Shown piece after piece: positions 52,702-61,837 of a DNA stretch of 64,000 nucleotides. Position numbers and translations under genes: made by a program. The first letter of the stretch is position 1; each line of letters begins with the position of its first letter. A model generated the notes under the pieces. That model did not search any database and had not been told where the DNA came from. It worked only from the letters and a program-made list of their open reading frames with translations. The DNA comes from an uncultured Macellibacteroides sp. GTDB taxonomy: Bacteria > Bacteroidota > Bacteroidia > Bacteroidales > Tannerellaceae. The DNA is taken from assembly GCF_963667135.1 (NCBI RefSeq), contig NZ_OY762974.1, forward strand, positions 558,001 through 622,000, given 5' to 3'.

Positions 52702-54354
52702 TTATTTATCCCACCATATTGGTTTGCTTATATAGGTTGCTTCAGCCGCGTCGGCATCAGCAGCCTGCACCATATCGATATTGTAGTTTACTTCATAACT
52801 TGGAACAGCAAAGCGTCTTGGCCAATTTGTTTCCGATGGATAAGCAATCGTATACACATGCGATGGACGCTTAAAACCTTTGTAAACTCCCGTAGCTTCA
52901 TTGTAATTGCCGGAAGCATCACAACAGAAATTCATGCGTCGGAGATCCGAAAATATCTCTGGAGAATAAGACAATGCGATGTATTTCTGAATCATAATCA
53001 AGCTCATCGTAAGATCGCCGGTTGTCTGAGCAACTGCAGGGCCCGACAAATAGCTATCAATTGCAGCCGCTGGTACCGACATAATTTCCATGTGGGCACG
53101 AATTCCAGCCTTGTAGGCAGTAAGCGCTGCAGCCTTATCATTCTGACGGAACTTTACTTCAGCCTCAATAAACTTCATTTCAGAGTTGGTTAGCAACAAC
53201 CCCTTGCCTCCTCTCTCCGTGTACCAGGTACCCGTCGAAACAACCCGTCCATCTGTGGCAGTCAGTTTGCGTAACTGAACATAAATGGTATCACCCGAAC
53301 GGCTGGTATTACTTGTTACATAGGTACCTTTAGAAACATTATATGTGTATGCAGAGGGACCTTTGGAAGGTAGGTCGGAAGACATATCCACCCCTTCCGA
53401 ACGAACATAAGTACCATCTGCCTTTTGATAACTGGGAACAAGCAAATCGATACGAGGATCTATAATTCCCTGGGCAGCAGCAGGAACACCCGGATACGTA
53501 TTTTTCAGATAGTCGATATAAAGCTTTGTAAGCCGGACTGTAGTTCCTGTATTTACATACTGAAGTGATGCCTGCGAGGTAGTTGTTGCAGGAGACTCGT
53601 CAACATACTGAAGAATTGAACTCTGCGCATTTGTTTGAGGGGCTTTAGCCAAAGCAGCCAGAACAGCAGCGGGATCGTATGACGTTTGTTTAGACAAGTG
53701 ATTCAGGTAACGGGCTTTCAGTCCATAAGCCAACCGGATCCAGTTATCAACATTCCCTCCGTTAAGAATATCGCCTTCCGATAAAGCAGGAGCCAGCTTA
53801 CTCGTCTGATCCATCTCCAGGTAGGTTATTGCTTCATCAAGCAATGGAATAATCTGACTGTAAATATATTCACAATCATCAAACTCCGGCGTATAAGTAG
53901 ATTCATCAAAAGCTTGTTTGTAAGGCAACATTCCATATAAATCGGCCAGCGTAGCGAAACCCATTGCTTTAATAACCTTGGCGGCACCAATGTAATGGAA
54001 AGCACCTTGCTCTTCTGCCGCCGCAATCAGCGGATCCACATTCACACCTGCATTTACGTACCACGCTTGCCATGGCCAGGCAACACTACTTGCCGTAGAA
54101 TTCCAGCGCGTCCAGTTCCAGTTATTATTTACTGCATAAACACAAGACAACTGCTGACAAAGTAGTCCCACACGTGTACCAGCACTCTCGTATCCATCTG
54201 CAAACTGTGCGATAAGAGACGGAAGACGCTGCTCGGCAGTAGGGACAGTTGAATTCGCACTGTCGGGATTGTCATTCACATCCAGCCAGTCATTGCATGA
54301 AGGAAAAGACAACAAAGTCATAATCAAAACCGGGATATAATATATCTTCTTCAT
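52702..54354 (-). CDS. SusD/RagB-like outer-membrane lipoprotein (orphan pair)
   Basis: Surface glycan-binding lipoprotein of 550 residues from MKKIYYIPV; Met codons at 54363 and 54360 are possible earlier starts. The signal ends at Cys20 (SFPSC) followed by NDWLDVNDNPDS. Family marks: AAKVIKAMGFATLADLYGMLPYKQAF near residue 110, VDNWIRLAYGLKARYLNHLS near 210, NSEMKFIEAEVKFRQNDKAAALTAYKAGIRAHME near 385 and MIQKYIALSYSPEIFSDLRRMNFC near 455. It follows susC by a few bases and ends the operon at the araB terminator. No degradative enzyme lies beside the pair. Confidence 0.9.
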   Translation of the reverse strand: MKKIYYIPVLIMTLLSFPSCNDWLDVNDNPDSANSTVPTAEQRLPSLIAQFADGYESAGTRVGLLCQQLSCVYAVNNNWNWTRWNSTASSVAWPWQAWYVNAGVNVDPLIAAAEEQGAFHYIGAAKVIKAMGFATLADLYGMLPYKQAFDESTYTPEFDDCEYIYSQIIPLLDEAITYLEMDQTSKLAPALSEGDILNGGNVDNWIRLAYGLKARYLNHLSKQTSYDPAAVLAALAKAPQTNAQSSILQYVDESPATTTSQASLQYVNTGTTVRLTKLYIDYLKNTYPGVPAAAQGIIDPRIDLLVPSYQKADGTYVRSEGVDMSSDLPSKGPSAYTYNVSKGTYVTSNTSRSGDTIYVQLRKLTATDGRVVSTGTWYTERGGKGLLLTNSEMKFIEAEVKFRQNDKAAALTAYKAGIRAHMEIMSVPAAAIDSYLSGPAVAQTTGDLTMSLIMIQKYIALSYSPEIFSDLRRMNFCCDASGNYNEATGVYKGFKRPSHVYTIAYPSETNWPRRFAVPSYEVNYNIDMVQAADADAAEATYISKPIWWDK

Positions 54355-54366
54355 ATTCATCATTTT

Positions 54367-57300
54367 TTAGAAAGTTAAATTTACTCCGAATGTAAACCCT
54401 GCAGTAGAAGGAACACCGCAATAGTCGATCCCCGTAGAACCGGAACCTGTTACACCAGCACCGGCAGCACTTACCTCCGGATCCATACCCGAATAGTTGG
54501 TAAGAAGAATCAGGTTACTTCCCGAAACATTCAGACTAGCCTGCTTGATATATTTAAGTTTAGTCAAAAACTCTTTGGGGAGACTGTATGACAAAGAAAC
54601 AGAACGTAACCTCAGCCAGTTTACTTCCTCAATAAAATTATGTGAATTCCACAGATACTGCGTTCTGTAATATTCCTCATTCATACTCACTTCACGGGTT
54701 ACGGCTTCATATTCCTTTGTCTCAGGATTTAATGCAACCCCGGTAAAAGTTGTTTTGTCACCGCGGTTTTCGGTCAATTCGCTCATCCCATAAGAAGTCA
54801 TAAGATATTCGGTACCATTGTAAATGTCACCTCCCAAACGGAAATCAAGCAAGAAAGACAAGTTTAAGTTTTTATAGGTAAGACTATTATTCAAACCTCC
54901 AATCAAACTGGCTTCACGGTTACCAACTTGTTTTGTCTGCAAACCGTCGGTAGTAGGATATCCTGTTTTCCAGTCAAGAATTAAGTTTCCGGCTTCATCA
55001 GTAGCCCATTCCTGACCACTTAATCCCATAAAATCGCCTTTGTCGAAAGAAGCGGCTTTAGCATTACCTACCTGTACGTCTGTTACGTAAAGAATCGGAA
55101 TTGAACCTGGAAGTCCATCTACATAACCTTTGTTATGCGACATATTCAGCATCACATCCCACTTAAACTTCTTTGTTTGTACCGGTGTAGCGTTAATGGT
55201 AAGCTCTACCCCCTTGTTTGAAATCTCCCCTGCATTAACCGACTTCAAAATATAACCCGTCGCGTTACTAACACGAGGCTGAACAATCTGATTCTTACTG
55301 GTATTATCATAGTAAGCAAAATCAAAACCCAGACGGTTATTGAAGAATCGTACCTCGGCACCATATTCTTTTGAGATAGTAGACTCGGGCTTTAGATCCG
55401 AGTTTCCACCCGTCCATGAATTTCTGAAACCACCACCAATGGTCGTTTCGGGACCAAAAAGATATGTATTAGTCTGATATACCGAAGCATCTTTACCCAC
55501 TTCAGCAACAGAAGCCCTTACTTTACCATAAGAAAGAATCGTATTTTCGGGCAATACCTCGGTAAACACAAAGCTACCGCTGAAAGAAGGATAGAAGAAC
55601 GAACGATTTTGCTGAGGCAATGTGGAAGACCAGTCGTTACGACCAGTCATACTAAAGAAAGCCATGCTCTTGTAAGCAAGACGAAAATCGCCATATACAC
55701 CAATCAACCTTTTATTTTGATTAGACTGTGAAAAATACTGGTTTTCTTGCGTCGCATTATTAATATCCGTTACACGACCCGGAATAACAAACTGTTCCGA
55801 ACGACGAGAGTTTGAAGTCAGCTTCGTATCATCCGTGCTATGTCCCAGCAACAGGCTTGCATCCCAATCATTGAAGAAAACCTTATGCAGGCTAACCATC
55901 AGGTTGGAGTTTATGTAATTGTATGACCGGTCTGACTGAGAAAGCATCCCCTTCTGCCAAGCCTCTTTAACCCCCGATCCCGGATAGGTAACACTTTGGT
56001 ATTTTGTAAGATAAGAATCATATCCCAGACGATAATTTACGTCCATCCAGTCCGTCACCTTTACGCCTGCATAAATTGAAGCGATCCAGCGTTGGGTTTT
56101 GTCTGTCTGCGGATTGTAATTGATAAGCCAATAAGGATTATCAAAATCGTCGACCAAGTCCTGATTTGGGAACATTCTCTTCTTTGTCCCGTCTTCATTC
56201 AGGTAATCCTTCATATAGTCGCTGCGGGGCCATAAGGTGACACCCTCCATATATCCATTTCCACTTGATCCCCACAAACCGCTACCGGTAAGCGTTTTTG
56301 TTGTATTACTCTCGGCATACGACACATTGGATCCGAAAGTGAAGATCCCATAACGCTGCTCGCCGTTGAAACGGAAAGTTGTTTTAGAAAAATCTGTTGT
56401 AGGAACCACCCCGGTCTGATCAAGATTGGAAGCCGACAGAAAGAAGTTTCCGGTTTTAGTACCACCAGAAACACTTACATTATTATCAAATCCGCTTGCA
56501 GTCTGAAAAAAGTCATCCATGTTATTATTAACGGCTTCGCCTGCCGCAAAAGCATCCCCCCAGGAAGTCATCGTTTGAGTAATCAGCGAAGTACTTTTAT
56601 AATAGGAACCCTGCTTGTATAGATCCTGTTGCTTTGGCAATCGGTTTACCCAATTCGTACTATATCGGGATGAGAAATTGACAGCAACCTGTCCTTCCTG
56701 TCCTTTTTTTGTTGTAATAATCACTGCACCAGCGGCAGCACGCAAGCCATACAAAGCCGCTGCGGCCGGACCTTTCAATACCGAAATGGATTCGATATCC
56801 TCGGGATTTATATCCATGGCACGGTTACTGTTTGTTGTTGAACTGTTGGTAGAACCGTCGAAAGAACTATTATCACCCTGACCGGTAGAGTTATCAATAG
56901 GCACTCCGTCTATCACAAACAAAGGCTGATTGTCTCTTGCAAGCGACGTACCCCCTCTGATTATAATAGAAGAGGATGACCCAGGTGCACCTCCCGAATT
57001 AGTTACATTTACACCCGCTATTTTACCACCCAGTGAGTTCACCACGTTCGGATCTTTATGCTTCATCAGTTCATCACTTTTCAACTCCTGAACGGCATAT
57101 CCCAACGCTTTCTTTTCACGTTTAATACCCATAGCCGTTACCATCACCTCTTCAATTTGTCTTGAATCCGGAACCAGCTGGATTTCGAACCATGTTTTAT
57201 TTCCAATTGGCACTTCCTGCGTTTGCATACCCATATAAGAAATAACCAACACCTTCGCTCCCTGCGAAAGATTCAAGGAGAAATTACCATCCATGTCGGT

Positions 57301-57456
57301 TACCGTACCTGTGGATGTATTCCCTTTAACGTACACAGTTGCCGCAATTACCGTTTCTCCGGTTGATTTATCTGTAACCTTTCCGGTTATCTTTTGAGCA
57401 TAAGTAAAACTTACGAACCCCAAAAAGAATAAAGTGACTAAAATAGCCTGTTTCAT
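54367..57456 (-). CDS. SusC/RagA TonB-dependent transporter without STN domain (orphan pair)
   Basis: Outer-membrane transporter of 1029 residues. The signal peptide ends near FTYAQK (about residue 21). Carboxypeptidase-regulatory-like domain about 22-95 (GKVTDKSTGETVIAATVYVKGNTSTGTVTDMDGNF), TonB box EEVMVTAMGIKREKKALGYAVQEL, plug (PLFVIDGVPIDNSTGQ), then a barrel ending TFGVNLTF. No sigma/FecR gene is nearby and no antisense -7 element is present at the start codon, so it is regulated by other means. A 22-bp repeat array lies in the 484-bp region upstream. Confidence 0.94.
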   Translation of the reverse strand: MKQAILVTLFFLGFVSFTYAQKITGKVTDKSTGETVIAATVYVKGNTSTGTVTDMDGNFSLNLSQGAKVLVISYMGMQTQEVPIGNKTWFEIQLVPDSRQIEEVMVTAMGIKREKKALGYAVQELKSDELMKHKDPNVVNSLGGKIAGVNVTNSGGAPGSSSSIIIRGGTSLARDNQPLFVIDGVPIDNSTGQGDNSSFDGSTNSSTTNSNRAMDINPEDIESISVLKGPAAAALYGLRAAAGAVIITTKKGQEGQVAVNFSSRYSTNWVNRLPKQQDLYKQGSYYKSTSLITQTMTSWGDAFAAGEAVNNNMDDFFQTASGFDNNVSVSGGTKTGNFFLSASNLDQTGVVPTTDFSKTTFRFNGEQRYGIFTFGSNVSYAESNTTKTLTGSGLWGSSGNGYMEGVTLWPRSDYMKDYLNEDGTKKRMFPNQDLVDDFDNPYWLINYNPQTDKTQRWIASIYAGVKVTDWMDVNYRLGYDSYLTKYQSVTYPGSGVKEAWQKGMLSQSDRSYNYINSNLMVSLHKVFFNDWDASLLLGHSTDDTKLTSNSRRSEQFVIPGRVTDINNATQENQYFSQSNQNKRLIGVYGDFRLAYKSMAFFSMTGRNDWSSTLPQQNRSFFYPSFSGSFVFTEVLPENTILSYGKVRASVAEVGKDASVYQTNTYLFGPETTIGGGFRNSWTGGNSDLKPESTISKEYGAEVRFFNNRLGFDFAYYDNTSKNQIVQPRVSNATGYILKSVNAGEISNKGVELTINATPVQTKKFKWDVMLNMSHNKGYVDGLPGSIPILYVTDVQVGNAKAASFDKGDFMGLSGQEWATDEAGNLILDWKTGYPTTDGLQTKQVGNREASLIGGLNNSLTYKNLNLSFLLDFRLGGDIYNGTEYLMTSYGMSELTENRGDKTTFTGVALNPETKEYEAVTREVSMNEEYYRTQYLWNSHNFIEEVNWLRLRSVSLSYSLPKEFLTKLKYIKQASLNVSGSNLILLTNYSGMDPEVSAAGAGVTGSGSTGIDYCGVPSTAGFTFGVNLTF

Positions 57457-57940
57457 AAAGTGAGCAAATTAAGTATTTATACTATCATCAGAACTAATCG
57501 AATTCACAAATTAAACGATTTTTCACGAACAAACACAAAAAATACTAAAATATATTATTTACCAGCCCAAAAGATATCACAAATAAACTAAAAATATACA
57601 TAATGGCACTTTTTGAAATATTTATATTACATTTTATCACATAATTAATCCAATAAATTAAGAAATGATAACCGATAAAAATTAAAAACAGATTCAGTAT
57701 TTTTGATCGTTACTTCGCTGTATTTTCCCTTAAATGATAATTTTTTTTCACTTAAGGGAAAATTTACGGGCACTTAAGTCATAATTTTTTTTGAGTTAAG
57801 TGATAATTCGGAGAGAATGGGCAATAAAAAAGCAACAAATGAAAATAAAAAATTCGGCACAATGATTATTTTTCATAAAGTGATACAGCGTTTTGCAGAC
57901 TTATACCATCTATTAAAATGAACCGATAATAAAAGAACCT
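57457..57940. other. 484-bp AT-rich intergenic region between divergent genes
   Basis: No credible coding sequence. It carries the promoters of the minus-strand susC and the plus-strand 57941 gene; neither has a clear TAnnTTTG element. It also contains the 22-bp repeat array at 57722-57808. The first 200 bp next to susC are strongly AT-rich, with A-tracts that suggest bent DNA. Confidence 0.6.
57722..57808. repeat. Four imperfect 22-bp direct repeats with nested inverted repeats
   Basis: Units begin at 57730, 57752, 57774 and 57796, exactly 22 bp apart: TTAAATGATAATT, TTAAGGGAAAATT, TTAAGTCATAATT and TTAAGTGATAATT. Two inverted repeats with the same 18-bp spacer overlay them: 12-bp arms at 57722-57733 and 57752-57763, and 7-bp arms CACTTAA/TTAAGTG at 57771-57777 and 57796-57802. 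Two-helical-turn spacing points to sites for a cooperatively bound regulator. Confidence 0.7.
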
Positions 57941-58759
57941 ATGATTAAGCCTGTTTTACTTATTAATTTGGTCTTGTGGTGTCTGGCGATATCCGTCCAG
58001 TCGCAAGTTACCGTTACAGGGCAAAAAGCTCCATTCGAAAAAGGGTATATTTATATGAAAGATGGATCCGTTGTCAAAGGCAAGTATCTCTACTCGTCGG
58101 ATATGGACAAAATTCGTATAATATCCGGCAAAGAGTCACGTATTTTAGATGCATCCGATGTGGAAAAAGTATCTGATGAAAAGCCTCATTACAAAGCAAC
58201 CGGAAACGAGCTGTCGGAAGCATTTATTCACACACCTGGAAAATGGTTCAATCTTACCGAAGTCGGAATATTGGCGGGAAATCCGGATAATAAGCAGAGC
58301 ACTCCTTTTATCTTTCACAGCTCGCTTAATTATCTGTTTCAGAAAAATATCTCTGTCGGAGCAGGCATCGGGGTCGAGTTTTTCAAAGAAACCTACTTAC
58401 CGGTAACCGCCAATCTGATGTATCGTTTCAATTCAAAAAGGCTGGTTCCGTTTGTGACACTTCAGGCTGGATACCTGATTCCAATAGAAAACAAAACAAC
58501 GTCGTACCAGAATATGTTTCCCAGGGATTATTTATCTAGTTACTGGGTTATGCCAAACTATCAAGGCGAACTCGATTCGAAAGGCGGATTCATGATTAAT
58601 CCTGCTGCGGGTATACTGTTTCAGACCAATCACGGATTTGGAATCAGTCTCTCGTGTGGTTACCGGTACCACCGTCTTGTCTATTCGGGCAACGACGATT
58701 ATAAGCTCAACGCCGATTATAACCGTCTGTCATTCAAATTAGGTATTCTCTTTGATTAA
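57941..58759 (+). CDS. Unrecognised outer-membrane beta-barrel-like protein
   Basis: Product of 272 residues with a signal peptide ending about residue 22 (AISVQSQ). The first part (about 35-85) is a small beta domain (YIYMKDGSVVKGKYLYSSDMDKIRIISGKESRILDASDVEKV), recalling envelope proteins that carry a lysine/glycine-rich beta strand repeat. The second part (about 100-272) alternates aromatic and small residues (FIFHSSLNYLFQKNISVGAGIGVEFF; LVPFVTLQAGYLIPI; GFGISLSCGYRYHRL; NRLSFKLGILF) as in an eight-stranded barrel. I do not recognise a named family. It is 12 bp upstream of the LVIVD lipoprotein gene, so they form an operon. Confidence 0.7.
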   Translation: MIKPVLLINLVLWCLAISVQSQVTVTGQKAPFEKGYIYMKDGSVVKGKYLYSSDMDKIRIISGKESRILDASDVEKVSDEKPHYKATGNELSEAFIHTPGKWFNLTEVGILAGNPDNKQSTPFIFHSSLNYLFQKNISVGAGIGVEFFKETYLPVTANLMYRFNSKRLVPFVTLQAGYLIPIENKTTSYQNMFPRDYLSSYWVMPNYQGELDSKGGFMINPAAGILFQTNHGFGISLSCGYRYHRLVYSGNDDYKLNADYNRLSFKLGILFD

Positions 58760-58771
58760 AACAACAATTCT

Positions 58772-60049
58772 ATGAAAACTATATACATCTATCTGTTGTG
58801 TCTTTTGCCTATGCTGGCATACGTGTCGTGCACAGACAAATTCACGGAAGAATTCACTGCTAACGCTCCGGTTTACATGAGCTACGAAACATTGCGGACA
58901 GCCGTAAAAACAGGTCCTGCCCGCAACCTGATAAATCCTGGAAAAATCTATTTCAAAGACAATTACATCCTTATTACAGAGAAATCTCAGGGAATTCATA
59001 TCATTGACGTATCCACTCCTTCCATTCCAAAAAATACAGGATTCATTGAGTTACCAGGATGTATAGATATCGCTGTAAGGAACAACACGTTGTATGCCGA
59101 CAGCTACGTAGACCTGGTCGCTTTGGACGTGTCCGACTTGAGCAAGATAAAAGAAACTGCCCGTATCAAAAATGCTTTTCCTTATACGGTACCGGCAACA
59201 GAGAATGATTTCCCTATTACAAAAGTCGAAAAGGAAAAAGGGGTAGTTATAGGCTGGGACGTGATAACCGAACATCGTGAACTAGAAACACAGTACTACC
59301 CTGTATATCCCATGTACAATGAATTTGCCTCATCAGACAAACTTTCGACCGATGCTGCATCGGGAGGAATAAGCGGAAGCGGATTTGGCAAAAGCGGATC
59401 AATGGCTCGCTTCGGATTGTACGACAAGTACCTGTATACTATTGACAACTATTCCCTATTCATTTTCGATATCAGCAACACGCCAATAAACATCGGACAA
59501 ACTTACATCAATTGGAATGTGGAGACAATGTTCGTATACGACAAGCACCTTTTTTTCGGAACAACAAACGGAATGATGATTTACAGCTTGCAAGTACCAA
59601 CAGCTCCTGTTCAAGCTGCTAACTTCTGGCATGCAACCAGCTGCGATCCGGTGGTGGTGCAAAACGGATATGCCTACATAACACTGCGTGGGGGACAACA
59701 ATGCCATGCCGATTTTAACCGTCTGGACGTTGTAAGTCTGTCGGGCGATTACAAAAACATCCAAATGGTAGCCTCCTACAACATGACCAACCCCCACGGG
59801 CTAGGTATAGATAACAACACCCTGTTTGTATGCGACGGAGAAGCCGGACTGAAAGTATTTGACGCAACAGACAAAACGAGCATAACATCCCATCAGCTTG
59901 CCGTATATCCAAACATAAAAACATACGACGTAATTCCGGCTAACGGTTTCCTCTTTATGATAGGATCTGACGGTTTTTATCTGTATGATTATTCCAATCT
60001 GCACAATATAACCCAACTAAGCCACATTCCTATAACACATATGGATTAA
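58772..60049 (+). CDS. LVIVD-repeat beta-propeller lipoprotein
   Basis: Lipoprotein of 425 residues with Cys20 (AYVSC). The body is a beta propeller of LVIVD-type repeats: YILITEKSQGIHIIDVSTPSIPKNTGFIELPG, NTLYADSYVDLVALDVSDLSKIKETARI, YLYTIDNYSLFIFDISNTPINIGQTY, TLFVCDGEAGLKVFDATDKTSITSHQL and FLFMIGSDGFYLYDYSN. Such proteins are common and poorly characterised in Bacteroidetes. Presumably surface or periplasmic; pairing with the 57941 barrel suggests a shared complex. A strong terminator follows. Confidence 0.82.
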   Translation: MKTIYIYLLCLLPMLAYVSCTDKFTEEFTANAPVYMSYETLRTAVKTGPARNLINPGKIYFKDNYILITEKSQGIHIIDVSTPSIPKNTGFIELPGCIDIAVRNNTLYADSYVDLVALDVSDLSKIKETARIKNAFPYTVPATENDFPITKVEKEKGVVIGWDVITEHRELETQYYPVYPMYNEFASSDKLSTDAASGGISGSGFGKSGSMARFGLYDKYLYTIDNYSLFIFDISNTPINIGQTYINWNVETMFVYDKHLFFGTTNGMMIYSLQVPTAPVQAANFWHATSCDPVVVQNGYAYITLRGGQQCHADFNRLDVVSLSGDYKNIQMVASYNMTNPHGLGIDNNTLFVCDGEAGLKVFDATDKTSITSHQLAVYPNIKTYDVIPANGFLFMIGSDGFYLYDYSNLHNITQLSHIPITHMD

Positions 60050-60079
60050 ACGAATTAAAAGAATAAATAAAAACACCCT

Positions 60080-60120
60080 AACAACAAGAGGTTGCCCACG
60101 AGCGGCAACCTCTTGTTGTT
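60080..60120. terminator. Strong 17-bp terminator hairpin after the LVIVD gene
   Basis: AACAACAAGAGGTTGCC (60080-60096) is perfectly complementary to 60104-60120, with a 7-nt loop. The GGTTGCC/GGCAACC core also forms the terminator at 63811-63855. Confidence 0.8.
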
Positions 60121-60148
60121 AAAAATATCAACGAATTTCAATAGTTAC

Positions 60149-60180
60149 TTTGAAGAGAGTAAAGCAAATAAGTATATTTG
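60149..60180 (+). promoter_or_regulatory. Promoter of the sulfatase at 60220
   Basis: TTTG (60149-60152) as -33 and TATATTTG (60173-60180) as -7 with 20-bp spacing: the best match to the Bacteroides primary promoter in this window. The start codon is 40 bp downstream. Confidence 0.7.
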
Positions 60181-60219
60181 CACCATAACTGATTAAATTA
60201 ACTATTAATTAATTTACAG

Positions 60220-61638
60220 ATGATGAAATTAAAAATTAGAAAGAATCTCTCTCTATCAGTGGCGATGTTACTATTCCCTATAGCTGCTGGTGCACGGGAT
60301 TATACAAATATAATTGTCATTCTAATGGATGATATGGGGAATGGTGACTTGGGAACTACAGGAGCCATAGGTTATGAAACTCCCAATCTGGATAAAATGG
60401 CAAAAGACGGAATGCGATTTACCCGTTTTTATTCTGCGCAGGCAGTAAGCGGAGCATCGCGTGCCGGACTTCTTACCGGCTGTTATCCCAATAGGTTTGG
60501 TTTTTCGGGAGCACCCGGACCCGATGCCACTACAGGAATAAACGAAAACGAAACCACTATTGCCGAAATACTGAAACAAAAGGGATATGCTTGTGCGGCA
60601 TATGGAAAATGGCATTTGGGGCATCACAAGCAGTTTCTCCCTACACATAACGGATTCGATGAATATTATGGAATACCATATTCTAACGACATGTGGCCGA
60701 AACACCCGACAATTAAGTTTCCTGATTTACCTATTTTCGAAGGGGATAAAGTTATAGCCTATAATCCAGATCAGACACGTTTTACGACCGACTTTACCGC
60801 TCGTGCCGTTCAGTTTATTGATAAGAACAAGAAAAAACCTTTCTTTTTATATCTGGCACATCCAATGCCACACGTACCTCTTTTTGTATCAGATAAGTTT
60901 AAAGGAAAAAGCAAACAAGGTTTGTATGGCGATGTAATGATGGAGATAGACTGGAGCATCGGACAAATAATCGGAAAGCTTCGCGAAGAAGGTTTGGAAG
61001 AAAATACACTCGTTGTGGTAACATCAGACAACGGCCCATGGATCAACTATGGAAATCATGCCGGAAGTACCGGAGGTTTACGTGAAGGAAAAGGAACGAG
61101 TTTCGAAGGAGGACAACGCGTACCTTGTCTGATGCAATGGAAAGGGGTTATTCCGGAAGGATCCATCTGTAACAACCTAACATCATCCATCGACCTGCTT
61201 CCTACGATTGCTGCCCTTACTAATGCTCCTCTTCCAACGTGTAAAACAGATGGAGTAAACATAACTTCGCTGATTCGTGGAGAAAAGAATGCGAACCCGC
61301 GTACCTCATTTTACTATTATTACCGCCGCAACAGTCTGGAGGCTGTTACTGATGGTAACTTCAAACTGATTTTCCCGCACCCGCACCGTACGTATGAAGG
61401 ATTCGAACCGGGAAACAACGGTGCTCCCGGAAAAGTAGAAGAATCGCACATGCTGGAAGAAAAACTATTGATAGACCTACGTCGTGATCCGGGTGAACGC
61501 TACAATGTAATAAACATGTATCCGGAAGAAACAGCCAAGCTGGAACAAATGGCTCGTGAAGCCCGTGAAGACCTGGGAGATGACCTTACAAATACAACAG
61601 GTAAAAATACACGTCCGATGGGTAAGCTAAGTCTGTGA
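60220..61638 (+). CDS. Serine-type exported arylsulfatase-like sulfatase
   Basis: S1-family sulfatase of 472 residues with a signal peptide ending near AAGARD; a second ATG follows immediately at 60223. Metal residues: LMDDMG (Asp37, Asp38) and TSDNGPW (Asp/Asn). The modification site reads S77-G-A-S-R81: Ser-type, with Ala replacing the usual Pro, still within the (C/S)-x-(P/A)-x-R pattern accepted by anaerobic sulfatase-maturing enzymes. GKWHLGHH and GSTGGLREGKGTSFEGGQRVPCLMQW are standard for arylsulfatase-like members. Substrate not determined. Has its own strong promoter. Confidence 0.9.
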   Translation: MMKLKIRKNLSLSVAMLLFPIAAGARDYTNIIVILMDDMGNGDLGTTGAIGYETPNLDKMAKDGMRFTRFYSAQAVSGASRAGLLTGCYPNRFGFSGAPGPDATTGINENETTIAEILKQKGYACAAYGKWHLGHHKQFLPTHNGFDEYYGIPYSNDMWPKHPTIKFPDLPIFEGDKVIAYNPDQTRFTTDFTARAVQFIDKNKKKPFFLYLAHPMPHVPLFVSDKFKGKSKQGLYGDVMMEIDWSIGQIIGKLREEGLEENTLVVVTSDNGPWINYGNHAGSTGGLREGKGTSFEGGQRVPCLMQWKGVIPEGSICNNLTSSIDLLPTIAALTNAPLPTCKTDGVNITSLIRGEKNANPRTSFYYYYRRNSLEAVTDGNFKLIFPHPHRTYEGFEPGNNGAPGKVEESHMLEEKLLIDLRRDPGERYNVINMYPEETAKLEQMAREAREDLGDDLTNTTGKNTRPMGKLSL

Positions 61639-61696
61639 TTCATATTTTTATTGAGAACAAACATCTAATTCTGTTTGATAAAAAAAGAAAAAAAAA

Positions 61697-61727
61697 TTGA
61701 AAATAAAAAAAATAAAATGCAACTTTG
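61697..61727 (+). promoter_or_regulatory. Candidate promoter of the 4,6-dehydratase gene
   Basis: TTGA (61697-61700) and CAACTTTG (61720-61727) are 19 bp apart; the -7 deviates from TAnnTTTG at the first base. The leader of about 100 nt includes an imperfect hairpin at 61785-61808 (ATGCCATTG against CAATGCAT). Confidence 0.4.
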
Positions 61728-61837
61728 CGTTCACGAAAAAAGAGTGTGAATTCTACTTTTACAATAAAAAAAAGTTTAGAGGTTATGCCATTGGGTATGA
61801 CAATGCATTGGTGCGAACAACCCAAATAATTTAGACA

